Source of the DNA: Faecalimonas sp. | GTDB lineage: Bacteria > Bacillota > Clostridia > Lachnospirales > Lachnospiraceae | Direction: 5' to 3' | DNA length: 62,210 bases | Assembly: GCA_020024645.1 (NCBI GenBank) | Contig: JAHHTN010000003.1 | Location: 1-62,210, forward strand | Shown here: positions 26,915-35,263 of the stretch, in pieces | How positions within the stretch are numbered: the stretch's first letter is position 1 | How the letters are laid out: each line of letters starts with the position of its first letter | The notes under the pieces: generated by a model | Seen by the model: the letters and a program-made list of their open reading frames with translations, nothing else | The model's database searches: none | Told to the model about the DNA's origin: nothing | Made by a program: the position numbers and the translations under genes

Positions 26915-27697
26915 CTAAAATATATCGGGATTTAAAATCATTCCATATTCTCCATCTGACGAAATTTCATTTTCACACAATGCAATAATCGGTTTTATTA
27001 CCCAACATTCCTTTTCATAATGTATACACATTTTTTCCAACTCCAATACTGGAAGTGTTCCGTAATTCTCTCCAATAGAATGAAAAAATATACGTCTTAA
27101 TTTCTCTATTTCATTTTTTTCAAACCATTTTTCAACTATCCTTTGTTCCACAATACATACGGGTTGTTTTGTCAAAGGATCCAAAAGGCTATTTCCCGTA
27201 TCAATAAGGGCATGGATGGTGCAGTTTTGTCCATTTTGATATAAAGTAACATCACATTCCGTTTGCTTAAGTCTCATAATAGATATAACAAAAGACCATA
27301 TCCCTTGTACAATCCAATAACTAAACATTGCAACTGCAAAAAACAAACTACCTGCCTTCAAATATTGATAAAAACAGGTGAATACACCACCCAACAAAAA
27401 ACTTCCAATATATAACGCTATCCATGCCCGAATCACTTCCCGAAGAGTATGTACTCGCAAGCCTATGTAAATCATAACTATATTTATAACCATATGAAAT
27501 AAAATCACTTTTAATACTGCACTTTTCACAGGTAACAATATAACCAAACAGGTTAGCAAACTTCCAACCAAACTTCCCGCACAAATATTTCCATGTGTGG
27601 CAGAACATTTTAATATCTTTTTTGCAAGTAACAGAAGTAAAAAATCCATCATAAAATTTACTAAGAAAAACACATCTACATATAACTCATAGTACAT
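26915..27697 (-). CDS. spoIIGA: Sigma-E processing peptidase SpoIIGA
   Basis: Membrane aspartic protease, 260 residues, that cleaves pro-SigE after septum formation. Five hydrophobic segments fill the N-terminal 145 residues (MYYELYVDVFFLVNFMMDFL first); the protease domain has the active-site motif HALIDTGNSLLDPLT near 160-175. Slightly shorter than the Bacillus protein (about 309), as is usual in Clostridia. ATG 27697 has an AAGGTGG site. Its promoter region contains a Spo0A-like box and a promoter with a long spacer. Confidence 0.94.
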   Translation of the reverse strand: MYYELYVDVFFLVNFMMDFLLLLLAKKILKCSATHGNICAGSLVGSLLTCLVILLPVKSAVLKVILFHMVINIVMIYIGLRVHTLREVIRAWIALYIGSFLLGGVFTCFYQYLKAGSLFFAVAMFSYWIVQGIWSFVISIMRLKQTECDVTLYQNGQNCTIHALIDTGNSLLDPLTKQPVCIVEQRIVEKWFEKNEIEKLRRIFFHSIGENYGTLPVLELEKMCIHYEKECWVIKPIIALCENEISSDGEYGMILNPDIF

Positions 27698-27729
27698 CGC
27701 CCACCTTCTTTCTCTCCGGCAACATATTT

Positions 27730-27762
27730 ATTATAAATTGTTGACACCGAAAAAAATGTCGT
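27730..27762 (-). promoter_or_regulatory. Candidate Spo0A-dependent promoter of spoIIGA-sigE
   Basis: Minus strand: ACGACA (27757-27762), a 21-base spacer and TATAAT (27730-27735), 32 bases before the start codon. The overlong spacer mirrors the sigma-A/Spo0A promoter of spoIIG in Bacillus subtilis, which has 22 bases. Without an activator such a spacing is nearly inactive. Confidence 0.5.
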
Positions 27763-27788
27763 ATAATGAAAATAGAACTTATTTTTTT

Positions 27789-27795
27789 TTCGACA
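27789..27795 (-). promoter_or_regulatory. Spo0A box (TGTCGAA)
   Basis: A perfect 0A box on the minus strand about 26 bases upstream of the spoIIGA -35 element. Imperfect boxes lie nearby: TGTCGTA on the plus strand over the -35 (27757-27763) and TGTCAAC on the minus strand at 27739-27745. Confidence 0.55.
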
Positions 27796-27812
27796 AAACT
27801 AGTCAAATGCAC

Positions 27813-27847
27813 AAAAAAAGAACTACCACAAAAATTGTGATAGTTCT
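27813..27847 (-). terminator. Intrinsic terminator after ftsZ
   Basis: In minus-strand RNA AGAACTATCACAA and TTGTGGTAGTTCT form a 13-pair stem with one G-U pair, followed by seven U, starting 13 bases after the ftsZ stop codon. It separates the dcw cluster from spoIIGA. Confidence 0.9.
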
Positions 27848-27859
27848 ACTTTTATATTT

Positions 27860-29089
27860 CTATCGTTTAAAGAAATCTGGAATTTTTATTGTCTGTTCTT
27901 TTACTGAACTTGTTGGCACTTTTGGTGTCTGTAAAGTAGGTGTTGCTCCACCATATGTTCTTTGTTCATTATTCACACTACTTGTATGATTTGCAGTCTG
28001 TGTTTGGAATTGTGTATGTGCAATATTCTTTGTTAAATCAACCTTTGGCGTCTGCACTTCTTCCTTTGGTTGAATTGTCTGATGAAATGCTGCTTTTTGT
28101 CCTTCTAATCTTTGTTTTAATTTAGAAGTAGCACCTCCAACATTATGAAGACCTGTTGCAATAACTGTAATTGTTGCTTCATCTTGTTTTGTATCATCAT
28201 ACATTGCACCAAAGATAATATTTGCTTCTTCTCCAGCTAATTCTTGAACATATTCTGCCGCATCACTTGCATCCATAAGAGAAATATCTCCAGATACATT
28301 GATAATAACATGTGATGCTCCCGCAATAGTTGTTTCAAGAAGAGGGCTTGCAACCGCTTCTTTAACAGCATCCAGTGCTTTTTCTTCACCTTTTCCTTTA
28401 CCAATACCGATATGAGCAATGCCTTTATCAACCATAACTGTCTGAACATCCGCAAAGTCAAGGTTAATCAATGAAGGAACATTAATTAAATCTGTAATTC
28501 CTTGAATACCTTGCTGTAATACTTCATCAGCTTTCTTTAATGCCTCTGGCATTGTTGTTCTTCTGTCAACAATTTCTAACAACTTATCATTTGGAATAAC
28601 AATAAGTGTATCAACATTTTCTTTTAACTTTTCAATTCCTGCAAGAGCGTTATTCATACGTGCTTTTGATTCAAAACGGAAAGGTTTTGTCACAACACCT
28701 ACAGTTAATGCTCCTTGCTCTTTTGCGATACGTGCTACAACTGGTGTTGCACCTGTACCTGTACCGCCTCCCATACCACAAGTAACAAACACCATGTCTG
28801 CTCCTTTAAGTGCTGAAGCGATTTCTTCTGCGCTTTCTTCTGCTGCTTTTTCTCCTACTTCAGGTTTTGCTCCCGCACCAAGACCTTTTGTAAGCTTATC
28901 TCCTATCTGCATGAGTGTTGGTGCTTTACATAATTGCAATGCCTGTTTATCTGTGTTAATTGCAATAAATTCTACTCCAGCGATTTCTTCATCTATCATT
29001 CGGTTCACAGCATTATTACCGCCACCGCCTACACCAACTACAATTATTTTTGCTGCTGCATCTGATTCATTTGTCATAATTTCTAACAA
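27860..29089 (-). CDS. ftsZ: Cell division protein FtsZ
   Basis: Tubulin-like GTPase that forms the Z ring, 409 residues. AAKIIVVGVGGGGNNAVNRM opens the GTP domain; the tubulin signature GGGTGTGATPVVA lies near 110; the C-terminal peptide IKIPDFFKR, after a glutamine-rich linker, binds FtsA/SepF-type partners. The frame extends upstream to 29155, but GGAGG stands eight bases before a TTG at 29089, giving MLEIMTNESDAAAK, the start seen in relatives. No ftsA lies nearby, as in many Clostridia. Own promoter upstream. Confidence 0.96.
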   Translation of the reverse strand: MLEIMTNESDAAAKIIVVGVGGGGNNAVNRMIDEEIAGVEFIAINTDKQALQLCKAPTLMQIGDKLTKGLGAGAKPEVGEKAAEESAEEIASALKGADMVFVTCGMGGGTGTGATPVVARIAKEQGALTVGVVTKPFRFESKARMNNALAGIEKLKENVDTLIVIPNDKLLEIVDRRTTMPEALKKADEVLQQGIQGITDLINVPSLINLDFADVQTVMVDKGIAHIGIGKGKGEEKALDAVKEAVASPLLETTIAGASHVIINVSGDISLMDASDAAEYVQELAGEEANIIFGAMYDDTKQDEATITVIATGLHNVGGATSKLKQRLEGQKAAFHQTIQPKEEVQTPKVDLTKNIAHTQFQTQTANHTSSVNNEQRTYGGATPTLQTPKVPTSSVKEQTIKIPDFFKR

Positions 29090-29163
29090 GAGTTTCTCCT
29101 CCTTCGTGTTCCTTATTCGCCTTATACTTCCCTGCAAAGTGGCAGTTTCAGCCATATAGGTAT

Positions 29164-29192
29164 ATAATATCTATTTTTTCTCAAATAATCAA
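29164..29192 (-). promoter_or_regulatory. Sigma-A promoter of ftsZ
   Basis: Minus-strand TTGATT (29187-29192), 17-base spacer, TATTAT (29164-29169), about 75 bases before the TTG start of ftsZ, in the 138-base gap after ftsQ. Confidence 0.6.
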
Positions 29193-29227
29193 TAGCATTT
29201 TTTCGATTTTCTTATTTTTTGTATAAT

Positions 29228-29983
29228 TTATTTCTTATCTACCGTTTCTTTCTCTTTTTTTGGTAATTCTCCCTCTTTAAAACTAATCATTTCTGTTGTT
29301 TCTCCATAATGTCTTAAATCAAGAGTTCCTTCCTTCCCTTCCAATTTTTTCAAAATCGGGGACAACTGGCTTATTTTTTCTTTCATATTGCCACTTCCCA
29401 ACGTAATAGTGATTTTCCCTATATAAATAGTTAAGTCTGCCCTATCACTAACGATTCTGTCTGGTTTTATTTTCCACTTATCTAATTCCTTTAACATTGT
29501 ATCAATATTGCTGAAAATTCTCTTCTCTTCTACTGGAAGTTTTTTATAAAGTTCAGCATTTGTAGAAAGACCTTCGATACACGGTATTTTCTCCATCAGC
29601 ACTGCCGATTTACTAAGAACTATTCCATTCTCGTCAAAGTACACATATGCATCATCAATAACCGTATACCCTATAATCTTTTTTTCTTTTACTGCTACTT
29701 TTATACTCCACGGTGCCTTAAGACGCATTTTCGTTGATACAACCGCTGTGGGATATTCTATTTTCCCCAACAGATTTTTACTCAAAAGATAGAGTGAGTT
29801 CTTTGTTTTACTATTCTTCTGTATGCTTTCTCCGATTTCACTGCTACTTACATATTTGTTTCCAGACACTTCTATTGTCTGTACATGAAAAAGAAGTAAA
29901 ATCACCATAGCAATAATTAAAATCCCTAATATTAACACTGTGAATGCATATATGGTATGCCCCACTTTCTTTCGTTTTTTCAT
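29228..29983 (-). CDS. ftsQ: Cell division protein FtsQ/DivIB
   Basis: Bitopic divisome protein, 251 residues. A basic N-terminal tail (MKKRKKVGH) and one membrane segment (about 10-32) are followed by a POTRA domain starting VQTIEVSGNKYVSSSEIGESI and a FtsQ/DivIB beta domain. It scaffolds FtsL and FtsB with the septal PBP. GGAGG lies six bases before ATG 29983; the GTG one codon upstream is discounted. Follows ftsW by 21 bases. Confidence 0.9.
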   Translation of the reverse strand: MKKRKKVGHTIYAFTVLILGILIIAMVILLLFHVQTIEVSGNKYVSSSEIGESIQKNSKTKNSLYLLSKNLLGKIEYPTAVVSTKMRLKAPWSIKVAVKEKKIIGYTVIDDAYVYFDENGIVLSKSAVLMEKIPCIEGLSTNAELYKKLPVEEKRIFSNIDTMLKELDKWKIKPDRIVSDRADLTIYIGKITITLGSGNMKEKISQLSPILKKLEGKEGTLDLRHYGETTEMISFKEGELPKKEKETVDKK

Positions 29984-30004
29984 CACACTCCTCCTGTATG
30001 GTTC

Positions 30005-31090
30005 TTATTCTATCAGATTAGATACACTTAGTACAAGCCCCATTTCTAATAAAAGAAACATAACTGAAGTACCTCCATAACTAATAAATGGTAATGTAAT
30101 TCCTGTATTCGGTATAGAATTCGTTACAACAGCAATGTTTAAAATAACTTGAATCATAATATGTCCCATTGCCCCTGTTGCAAGTAATGCTCCAAATAAA
30201 TCTTTCGCATGGGTTGCAATTACAAAAAATCTCCATATTAATATAACGAATAAAATAATGATAAAAATCGCACCAAAAAGTCCAAATTCTTCACAAATAA
30301 TAGAGAAAATCATATCATTTTGTGCTTCCGGAACAAATCCTAGTTTCTGAATACTTGAACCAATTCCTCTACCAAACAATCCCCCTGATCCTATTGCATA
30401 TAATCCTTGTAAAGTCTGATACCCTTTCTCGTATTTTTCTGGATTTCTCCAAATAGCAAGCCTTTCCAAGCGATAACTCTCTAGAGCTAAAAAAATACCA
30501 AGAAATCCTATGGCTAAAACTCCCATAGTGATAAATTGCATATATTTTGGACTAGATACAAAAATCAAAATAATTGCGATACCAAGTATAATTACCGCTG
30601 TACTCAAATTATTCGAACCAACCAACGCCACTATTGGAAGCGTACTCGCAATAATTTTTATCAATGTACGCACTTTATCAATTACTTTTACATTTTTCAT
30701 TACAATGTATGATAAAAATAAAATCAACGCAATTTTTGCATATTCAGATGGTTGAAAAGAAAACGGCCCCAAAGATAACCATCTTTTAGAACCGTTATAT
30801 TCATCACCAATAAACAGTACTGCTGTAGATAAAATTAACGCAATAACATACGCAAGCACTGCAAAATACTGCCATATATGATAATCTATATTCGCCATTA
30901 CAAACATTAATATAATCCCTAACAATGTTGCAAAAGCTTGTTTCTTTAAGTAATAAAATGAATCGTGAAACTTCACCTCTCCATTATAGGCACTTGTACT
31001 GTACAAAATAACCAGTCCAACTCCAACAAGAAGAAATACTACTGTCAAAAGACTATAATCATATCTTCTTTTTTTTACTCGCTGGGACAC
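30005..31090 (-). CDS. ftsW: SEDS peptidoglycan polymerase FtsW
   Basis: Ten-segment membrane glycosyltransferase, 361 residues, that polymerises lipid II with a partner class B PBP. Family motifs: NGSKRWLSLGPFSFQPSEYAKIAL near 95-118, EAQNDMIFSIICEEFGLFGA near 250, and ISYGGTSVMFLLLEMGLVLSVSN at the end. Starts with GTG 31090 after AAGGAG. Placement between murD and ftsQ supports FtsW or the sporulation form SpoVE; a second SEDS gene lies at 40567-41727. No murG follows, unlike in Bacillus. Confidence 0.88.
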   Translation of the reverse strand: MSQRVKKRRYDYSLLTVVFLLVGVGLVILYSTSAYNGEVKFHDSFYYLKKQAFATLLGIILMFVMANIDYHIWQYFAVLAYVIALILSTAVLFIGDEYNGSKRWLSLGPFSFQPSEYAKIALILFLSYIVMKNVKVIDKVRTLIKIIASTLPIVALVGSNNLSTAVIILGIAIILIFVSSPKYMQFITMGVLAIGFLGIFLALESYRLERLAIWRNPEKYEKGYQTLQGLYAIGSGGLFGRGIGSSIQKLGFVPEAQNDMIFSIICEEFGLFGAIFIIILFVILIWRFFVIATHAKDLFGALLATGAMGHIMIQVILNIAVVTNSIPNTGITLPFISYGGTSVMFLLLEMGLVLSVSNLIE

Positions 31091-31105
31091 CCGTGAATCA
31101 ACTCC

Positions 31106-32461
31106 TTATAAAGCATTTACAAGTCTTTTAAATTCATCTCCACGTTCTTCATAATTTTTAAACATCCCCCAACTCGCACATGCAGGAGAAAGTAATACCG
31201 CATCTCCATTTTTTGCTAAAGACGAACAAATGGAAACCGCCTCATCTAAACTATCTGCAAATACTACATCATTAAATCCACACAGTTTTGCAGTTTCTGC
31301 AATCTTTTCTTTTGTTTGTCCGATAAGTACAAGTTTTCGTACTTTCCCCTCAAAACTTTCTATCCATTTCTCATACGAAGCAGCTTTATCATATCCTCCC
31401 CCGATGAGATAAGTCGGTCTATTCATTGCAGAAATTCCTTTAATTGCCGCATCAGGATTCGTTCCTTTAGAGTCATTATAATAAACAACTCCTTTTTTCT
31501 CACAAACATATTCAATACGATGTTCCACACCACTAAAATTTTTCACGCTTTTTTGGATAATCTCTACCGGCACATTGTAAGCAAGTGCCATTCCAACTGC
31601 AGCCATAACATTTTCATAATTATGTACTCCTAGTAATTTCAATTCATTCACACGACATATGTCTACACATTTTCCATCTTCACTATATGTGATAACACCA
31701 TCCTTCAAATAAACGCCTCTATCTAGTTTACGCTGGCTACTGAAATATAGAACAGCTGCCCCTGTCTTTTTACCAAAATTCTTCGTTTCTTCATCCTCAT
31801 AATTTAACACACATACATCTTCACTCGTTTGATTTTTAGAAATCGTTTCTTTTGCCTCTATGTATGCTTGCATTGTATGATGTCTATCCAAATGATCCGG
31901 CGTAATATTCAAAATCGCACTGATTTTTGGACAAAACTCTTCTACCGTTTCTAATTGGAAACTACTAATTTCTGCTACAATAACTGTATCACTTGTTGTT
32001 TGACTCGCAATAGAAGTATATGGTGTTCCGATATTCCCTACAACATATACACTATTTTTCCAATTTTTCATAATCTCTCCAAGAAGAGCTGTTGTCGTTG
32101 TCTTTCCATTTGTTCCAGTGATAGCCAAGACATCACCTTTGCTAACCCGATAAGCAAGTTCAATCTCACCCCAAATACGCACACCACGGTCTCTGATGTT
32201 ATTAATAATAGGCAAATCTGCAGGAACTCCTGGGCTCATTACTACAATATCTAATGAACTAATCACCTCATCCTTTAGTTCTCCTAAAATAATTTTCACC
32301 TTACTATCTTTGCCAATTTTCTGAAGCAATTCTTCTGGATCAAGTGTTTCCTTTCCATCATATAAAATGACATCTGCTCCCTGTTGTTCTAACAGTCTAG
32401 TTGCCCCAATACCACTTATTCCTGAGCCGAAAACAAGTATTTTTTTGTTTGTAAAATCCAT
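31106..32461 (-). CDS. murD: UDP-N-acetylmuramoyl-L-alanine--D-glutamate ligase
   Basis: Cytoplasmic Mur ligase, 451 residues, adding D-Glu to UDP-MurNAc-L-Ala with ATP. The N-terminal Rossmann motif is VFGSGISGIGATRLLEQ; the ATP loop is ITGTNGKTTTTALLGEI near 115; DHLDRHH and the C-terminal domain start YYNDSKGTNPDAAIKGI follow. AGGAGG precedes the ATG. Lies 12 bases after mraY and 15 before ftsW. Confidence 0.97.
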   Translation of the reverse strand: MDFTNKKILVFGSGISGIGATRLLEQQGADVILYDGKETLDPEELLQKIGKDSKVKIILGELKDEVISSLDIVVMSPGVPADLPIINNIRDRGVRIWGEIELAYRVSKGDVLAITGTNGKTTTTALLGEIMKNWKNSVYVVGNIGTPYTSIASQTTSDTVIVAEISSFQLETVEEFCPKISAILNITPDHLDRHHTMQAYIEAKETISKNQTSEDVCVLNYEDEETKNFGKKTGAAVLYFSSQRKLDRGVYLKDGVITYSEDGKCVDICRVNELKLLGVHNYENVMAAVGMALAYNVPVEIIQKSVKNFSGVEHRIEYVCEKKGVVYYNDSKGTNPDAAIKGISAMNRPTYLIGGGYDKAASYEKWIESFEGKVRKLVLIGQTKEKIAETAKLCGFNDVVFADSLDEAVSICSSLAKNGDAVLLSPACASWGMFKNYEERGDEFKRLVNAL

Positions 32462-32473
32462 ATTTTCGACCTC

Positions 32474-33430
32474 CTACAGTGCTAATAGTGCAATCAAACA
32501 AAGAATGGCTGTAATAATGGAAAATACTGCAACAACTCTTGTTTCAGACCAACCACATAATTCAAAATGATGATGGATTGGTGCCATTTTAAAAATACGC
32601 TTACCACCAGTTTTTTTAAAATATGTTACCTGTAGCATAACCGAAAGAACTTCTACCAAATAAATCAATCCCACAATTACAATGAATATTGGCATTTGTA
32701 ACATATATGCTGTAGAAGCAACAAATCCTCCTAAAGCAAGGGAACCTGTATCTCCCATAAATACACTTGCCGGATACACATTAAACAATAAGAATCCAAG
32801 CAATGCACCAACAACTGCACAAGTAATTGGTTCAACTCCACTCTTTGTTCCTATTGCAACAACTGTAAAGAACGTTGCTACTAATACAGTTACACTTGAT
32901 GCCAATCCATCTAAACCATCTGTAAAATTCACTCCATTTACAGTTCCGATAACAACTATGAATAAAAGTGGGATAGCAAGCCAACCAATATCCCATGTTT
33001 TTCCATGCGTAAAAGGAATAACCATCTCTAATGACACATTTGTAAAATTCACCATATAATAAGCAAATACTGCAGTCACTAAAATTTGTAACGCCATTTT
33101 CTGTTTTGGGAACAATCCATCTGAGCGTTTCATCACCACTTTCAAATAATCATCAAGAAATCCAATCAAACCAAATCCTAGTGTCACAAACAAAATTGGA
33201 ATGATTTTCGGATAATCCTTAATATAAAAAACCGATGTGATCGCTACACTGACAAGGATAATCACTCCTCCCATTGTAGGTGTCCCCGCCTTTTTCAAAT
33301 GTGACTGCACCCCATCCACACGTTCCGTCTGTCCCATTTTCAACCTTCTTAAAAACGGTATAACAACCGGTCCTAACAACACACTTAATCCGAATGCTAC
33401 AAGCACTGGTATCACAATATTATACTCCAT
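32474..33430 (-). CDS. mraY: Phospho-N-acetylmuramoyl-pentapeptide-transferase
   Basis: Integral membrane enzyme, 318 residues and ten segments, that transfers phospho-MurNAc-pentapeptide to undecaprenyl phosphate to form lipid I. Motifs: GTPTMGGVIIL near 48, FLDDYLKV (aspartates for magnesium) near 90, GVNFTDGLDGLASSV near 165 and MAPIHHHFELCGWSETRVV near 285. AGAGGTG precedes the ATG. murE and murF are missing from the usual place upstream. Confidence 0.97.
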   Translation of the reverse strand: MEYNIVIPVLVAFGLSVLLGPVVIPFLRRLKMGQTERVDGVQSHLKKAGTPTMGGVIILVSVAITSVFYIKDYPKIIPILFVTLGFGLIGFLDDYLKVVMKRSDGLFPKQKMALQILVTAVFAYYMVNFTNVSLEMVIPFTHGKTWDIGWLAIPLLFIVVIGTVNGVNFTDGLDGLASSVTVLVATFFTVVAIGTKSGVEPITCAVVGALLGFLLFNVYPASVFMGDTGSLALGGFVASTAYMLQMPIFIVIVGLIYLVEVLSVMLQVTYFKKTGGKRIFKMAPIHHHFELCGWSETRVVAVFSIITAILCLIALLAL

Positions 33431-33441
33431 ATCGCACCTCT

Positions 33442-35205
33442 TTATCTCTTTTGTTTTTTCATTTCATTAGTATACTCTAATTTATCGTTTTTTTCAATTC
33501 CTAGATAGGGTAGAATATTTGAAAACACATCACGAACAACTGGCGCTGCGATTGTCCCGCCATAGTAAATCCCTTTCGGATTATGAATAACTACTAAAGC
33601 AAGTACTTTCGGATGATCAGCCGGAGCAAATCCAACAAAAGAAGAAATATATTTATTGGCACTTCTTGGAAGTGTCTGTGATGTTGCTGTTTTCCCTCCT
33701 ATTTTATATCCTGGTATATATGCATTTTTCCCAGATCCCTTAGAAACTACGCTTTCTAAGATTCCCCTCATTTTGTCAGAAGTTTCTTCAGATATTCCAT
33801 TTCGCTTTGTTTCATACTGAAATCTTTTCACTTCTTTCCCCGATTTATCCGTCACACAAACCGCGAAATGCGGTATAACCCTCTTTCCTCCATTAATAAT
33901 CGAGCTAACTGTAGTTGCAAGTTGAATAGGTGTAATCTGAAAAGACTGTCCAAAAGACATTGTTGCAAGTTCTACTGGTCCAATATTTGACTTTTTATGC
34001 ATAATTGTCCCAGCCTCGCCTGGAAGATCAATTCCCGTCGGATTCATAAGACCTATTTTATAAAATCCATCATAAAACTTATCTACACCAAGCTTCAACC
34101 CAATATCAATAAATACTGGATTGCATGAATTTTGCACTCCCTGCACAAATGTTTCTGCACCATGTCCCCCCACCTTATGACAACGTATCCTCCTATTTTC
34201 CACCACTCTATACCCTGGACAACTAAATCTGTCAGATTCTTTAACAATTCCTTCCTCCAAGCAAAGTGCAGATGTAATAATTTTGAAAGTGGAGCCTGGC
34301 TCATACGTATCATTTATACAATCATTTCTCCACATTTTATTCAACAATTCTTGTTTCTTTTCATCTGTAATTTGTTCATTTATATTTTCAGGTAATGTAA
34401 ACGGCTCATTTAAGTTAAATTCTGGAACATTTACCATAGATAGTATTTCCCCATTTTGCACATTCATTACTAAAATAGACACTTTATCTGCCTGCTTTTC
34501 TTTCATCGCTTTTTCCGCTGCCTGCTGAACATATTTCTGTATATTGTAATCCATACTAATATGAAGTGTATCCCCATGAATTGCTTCTACTCTGTCCTCT
34601 GCAATTCCTTCTAACTCCACCCCTCTTGCATCAGTAGTTGTCAAAATTCTTCCATTTTTCCCTTTTAGATAATCCTCATACTTTACCTCCAAACCAATAA
34701 TGCCTTGATTATCACCACCAGTAAATCCAAGTACCTTAGATGCCACCTCACCAAATGGGTAATATCTTTTGAAATCTTCATCTACTTTTACCCCAGGAAG
34801 TTCATACTCTCGTATTTTATCCCCCGTTTTTTTATCCACATTTGTTTTTATCCTCTCCATAGAAGAAACTTTTTCCACTTTTTTCCTAACTATCTTTTCT
34901 TCAACATCAAGTTCATCACTCAAAACTCTAATAACTTTTTCTGCATCTTTTATTTGACTATGAATAACAGAAATGGTACACACCGTTTTATTTGTCGCTA
35001 ATACCTTTCCTTTCGCATCTATAATTTCTCCTCTTGCCGCTTTTATTTCCCTCTCTCTTTCATGAAGTGCTTCCGCTCTCCTTTGATAATAGGGCGCATC
35101 CACTATCATCAGATAAACCAATCGGCTAATCAACAATGTTATTACAACAACAGCACATAAAAACACAACCAAAATTTTCTTTTTATTATATGTTTTATTT
35201 CGCAC
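33442..35205 (-). CDS. Class B penicillin-binding protein, SpoVD/FtsI-like (second copy)
   Basis: 587-residue transpeptidase. One N-terminal membrane segment, a dimerisation domain and the penicillin-binding domain with STFK (in PGSTFKIITSA), SCN (in QNSCNPVF) and KTAT (in GGKTATSQTLPRS) where most family members have KTGT. There is no PASTA domain, unlike Bacillus SpoVD. GTG 35205 is the likely start; its only ribosome-site candidate, GAGG, lies inside a long hairpin (35209-35257). Tandem position after the other PBP suggests that one is the vegetative FtsI and this one SpoVD, but sequence alone does not decide. Confidence 0.88.
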   Translation of the reverse strand: MRNKTYNKKKILVVFLCAVVVITLLISRLVYLMIVDAPYYQRRAEALHEREREIKAARGEIIDAKGKVLATNKTVCTISVIHSQIKDAEKVIRVLSDELDVEEKIVRKKVEKVSSMERIKTNVDKKTGDKIREYELPGVKVDEDFKRYYPFGEVASKVLGFTGGDNQGIIGLEVKYEDYLKGKNGRILTTTDARGVELEGIAEDRVEAIHGDTLHISMDYNIQKYVQQAAEKAMKEKQADKVSILVMNVQNGEILSMVNVPEFNLNEPFTLPENINEQITDEKKQELLNKMWRNDCINDTYEPGSTFKIITSALCLEEGIVKESDRFSCPGYRVVENRRIRCHKVGGHGAETFVQGVQNSCNPVFIDIGLKLGVDKFYDGFYKIGLMNPTGIDLPGEAGTIMHKKSNIGPVELATMSFGQSFQITPIQLATTVSSIINGGKRVIPHFAVCVTDKSGKEVKRFQYETKRNGISEETSDKMRGILESVVSKGSGKNAYIPGYKIGGKTATSQTLPRSANKYISSFVGFAPADHPKVLALVVIHNPKGIYYGGTIAAPVVRDVFSNILPYLGIEKNDKLEYTNEMKKQKR

Positions 35206-35208
35206 AAA

Positions 35209-35257
35209 AACCTCACAAAGATTTATTACTATAGGGTATTAAATCTATTGTGAGGTT
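35209..35257 (-). promoter_or_regulatory. Long hairpin covering the ribosome site of the second PBP gene
   Basis: AACCTCACAA AGATTTA (35209-35225) pairs with TAAATCT A TTGTGAGGTT (35240-35257): 17 pairs with one bulge. In minus-strand RNA it is followed by U5 and then the GTG start codon, and GAGG is in its 3' arm. It could end transcription between the two PBP genes or hide the ribosome site. Confidence 0.75.
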
Positions 35258-35263
35258 ATTCTT

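Noticed and set aside
27741..27767. TTGACA-15-TATAAT on the plus strand in front of spoIIGA
   Set aside because: Both hexamers are perfect, but the spacer is only 15 bases and nothing but the ftsZ terminator lies downstream. The Spo0A-like boxes on the same bases explain part of the match.
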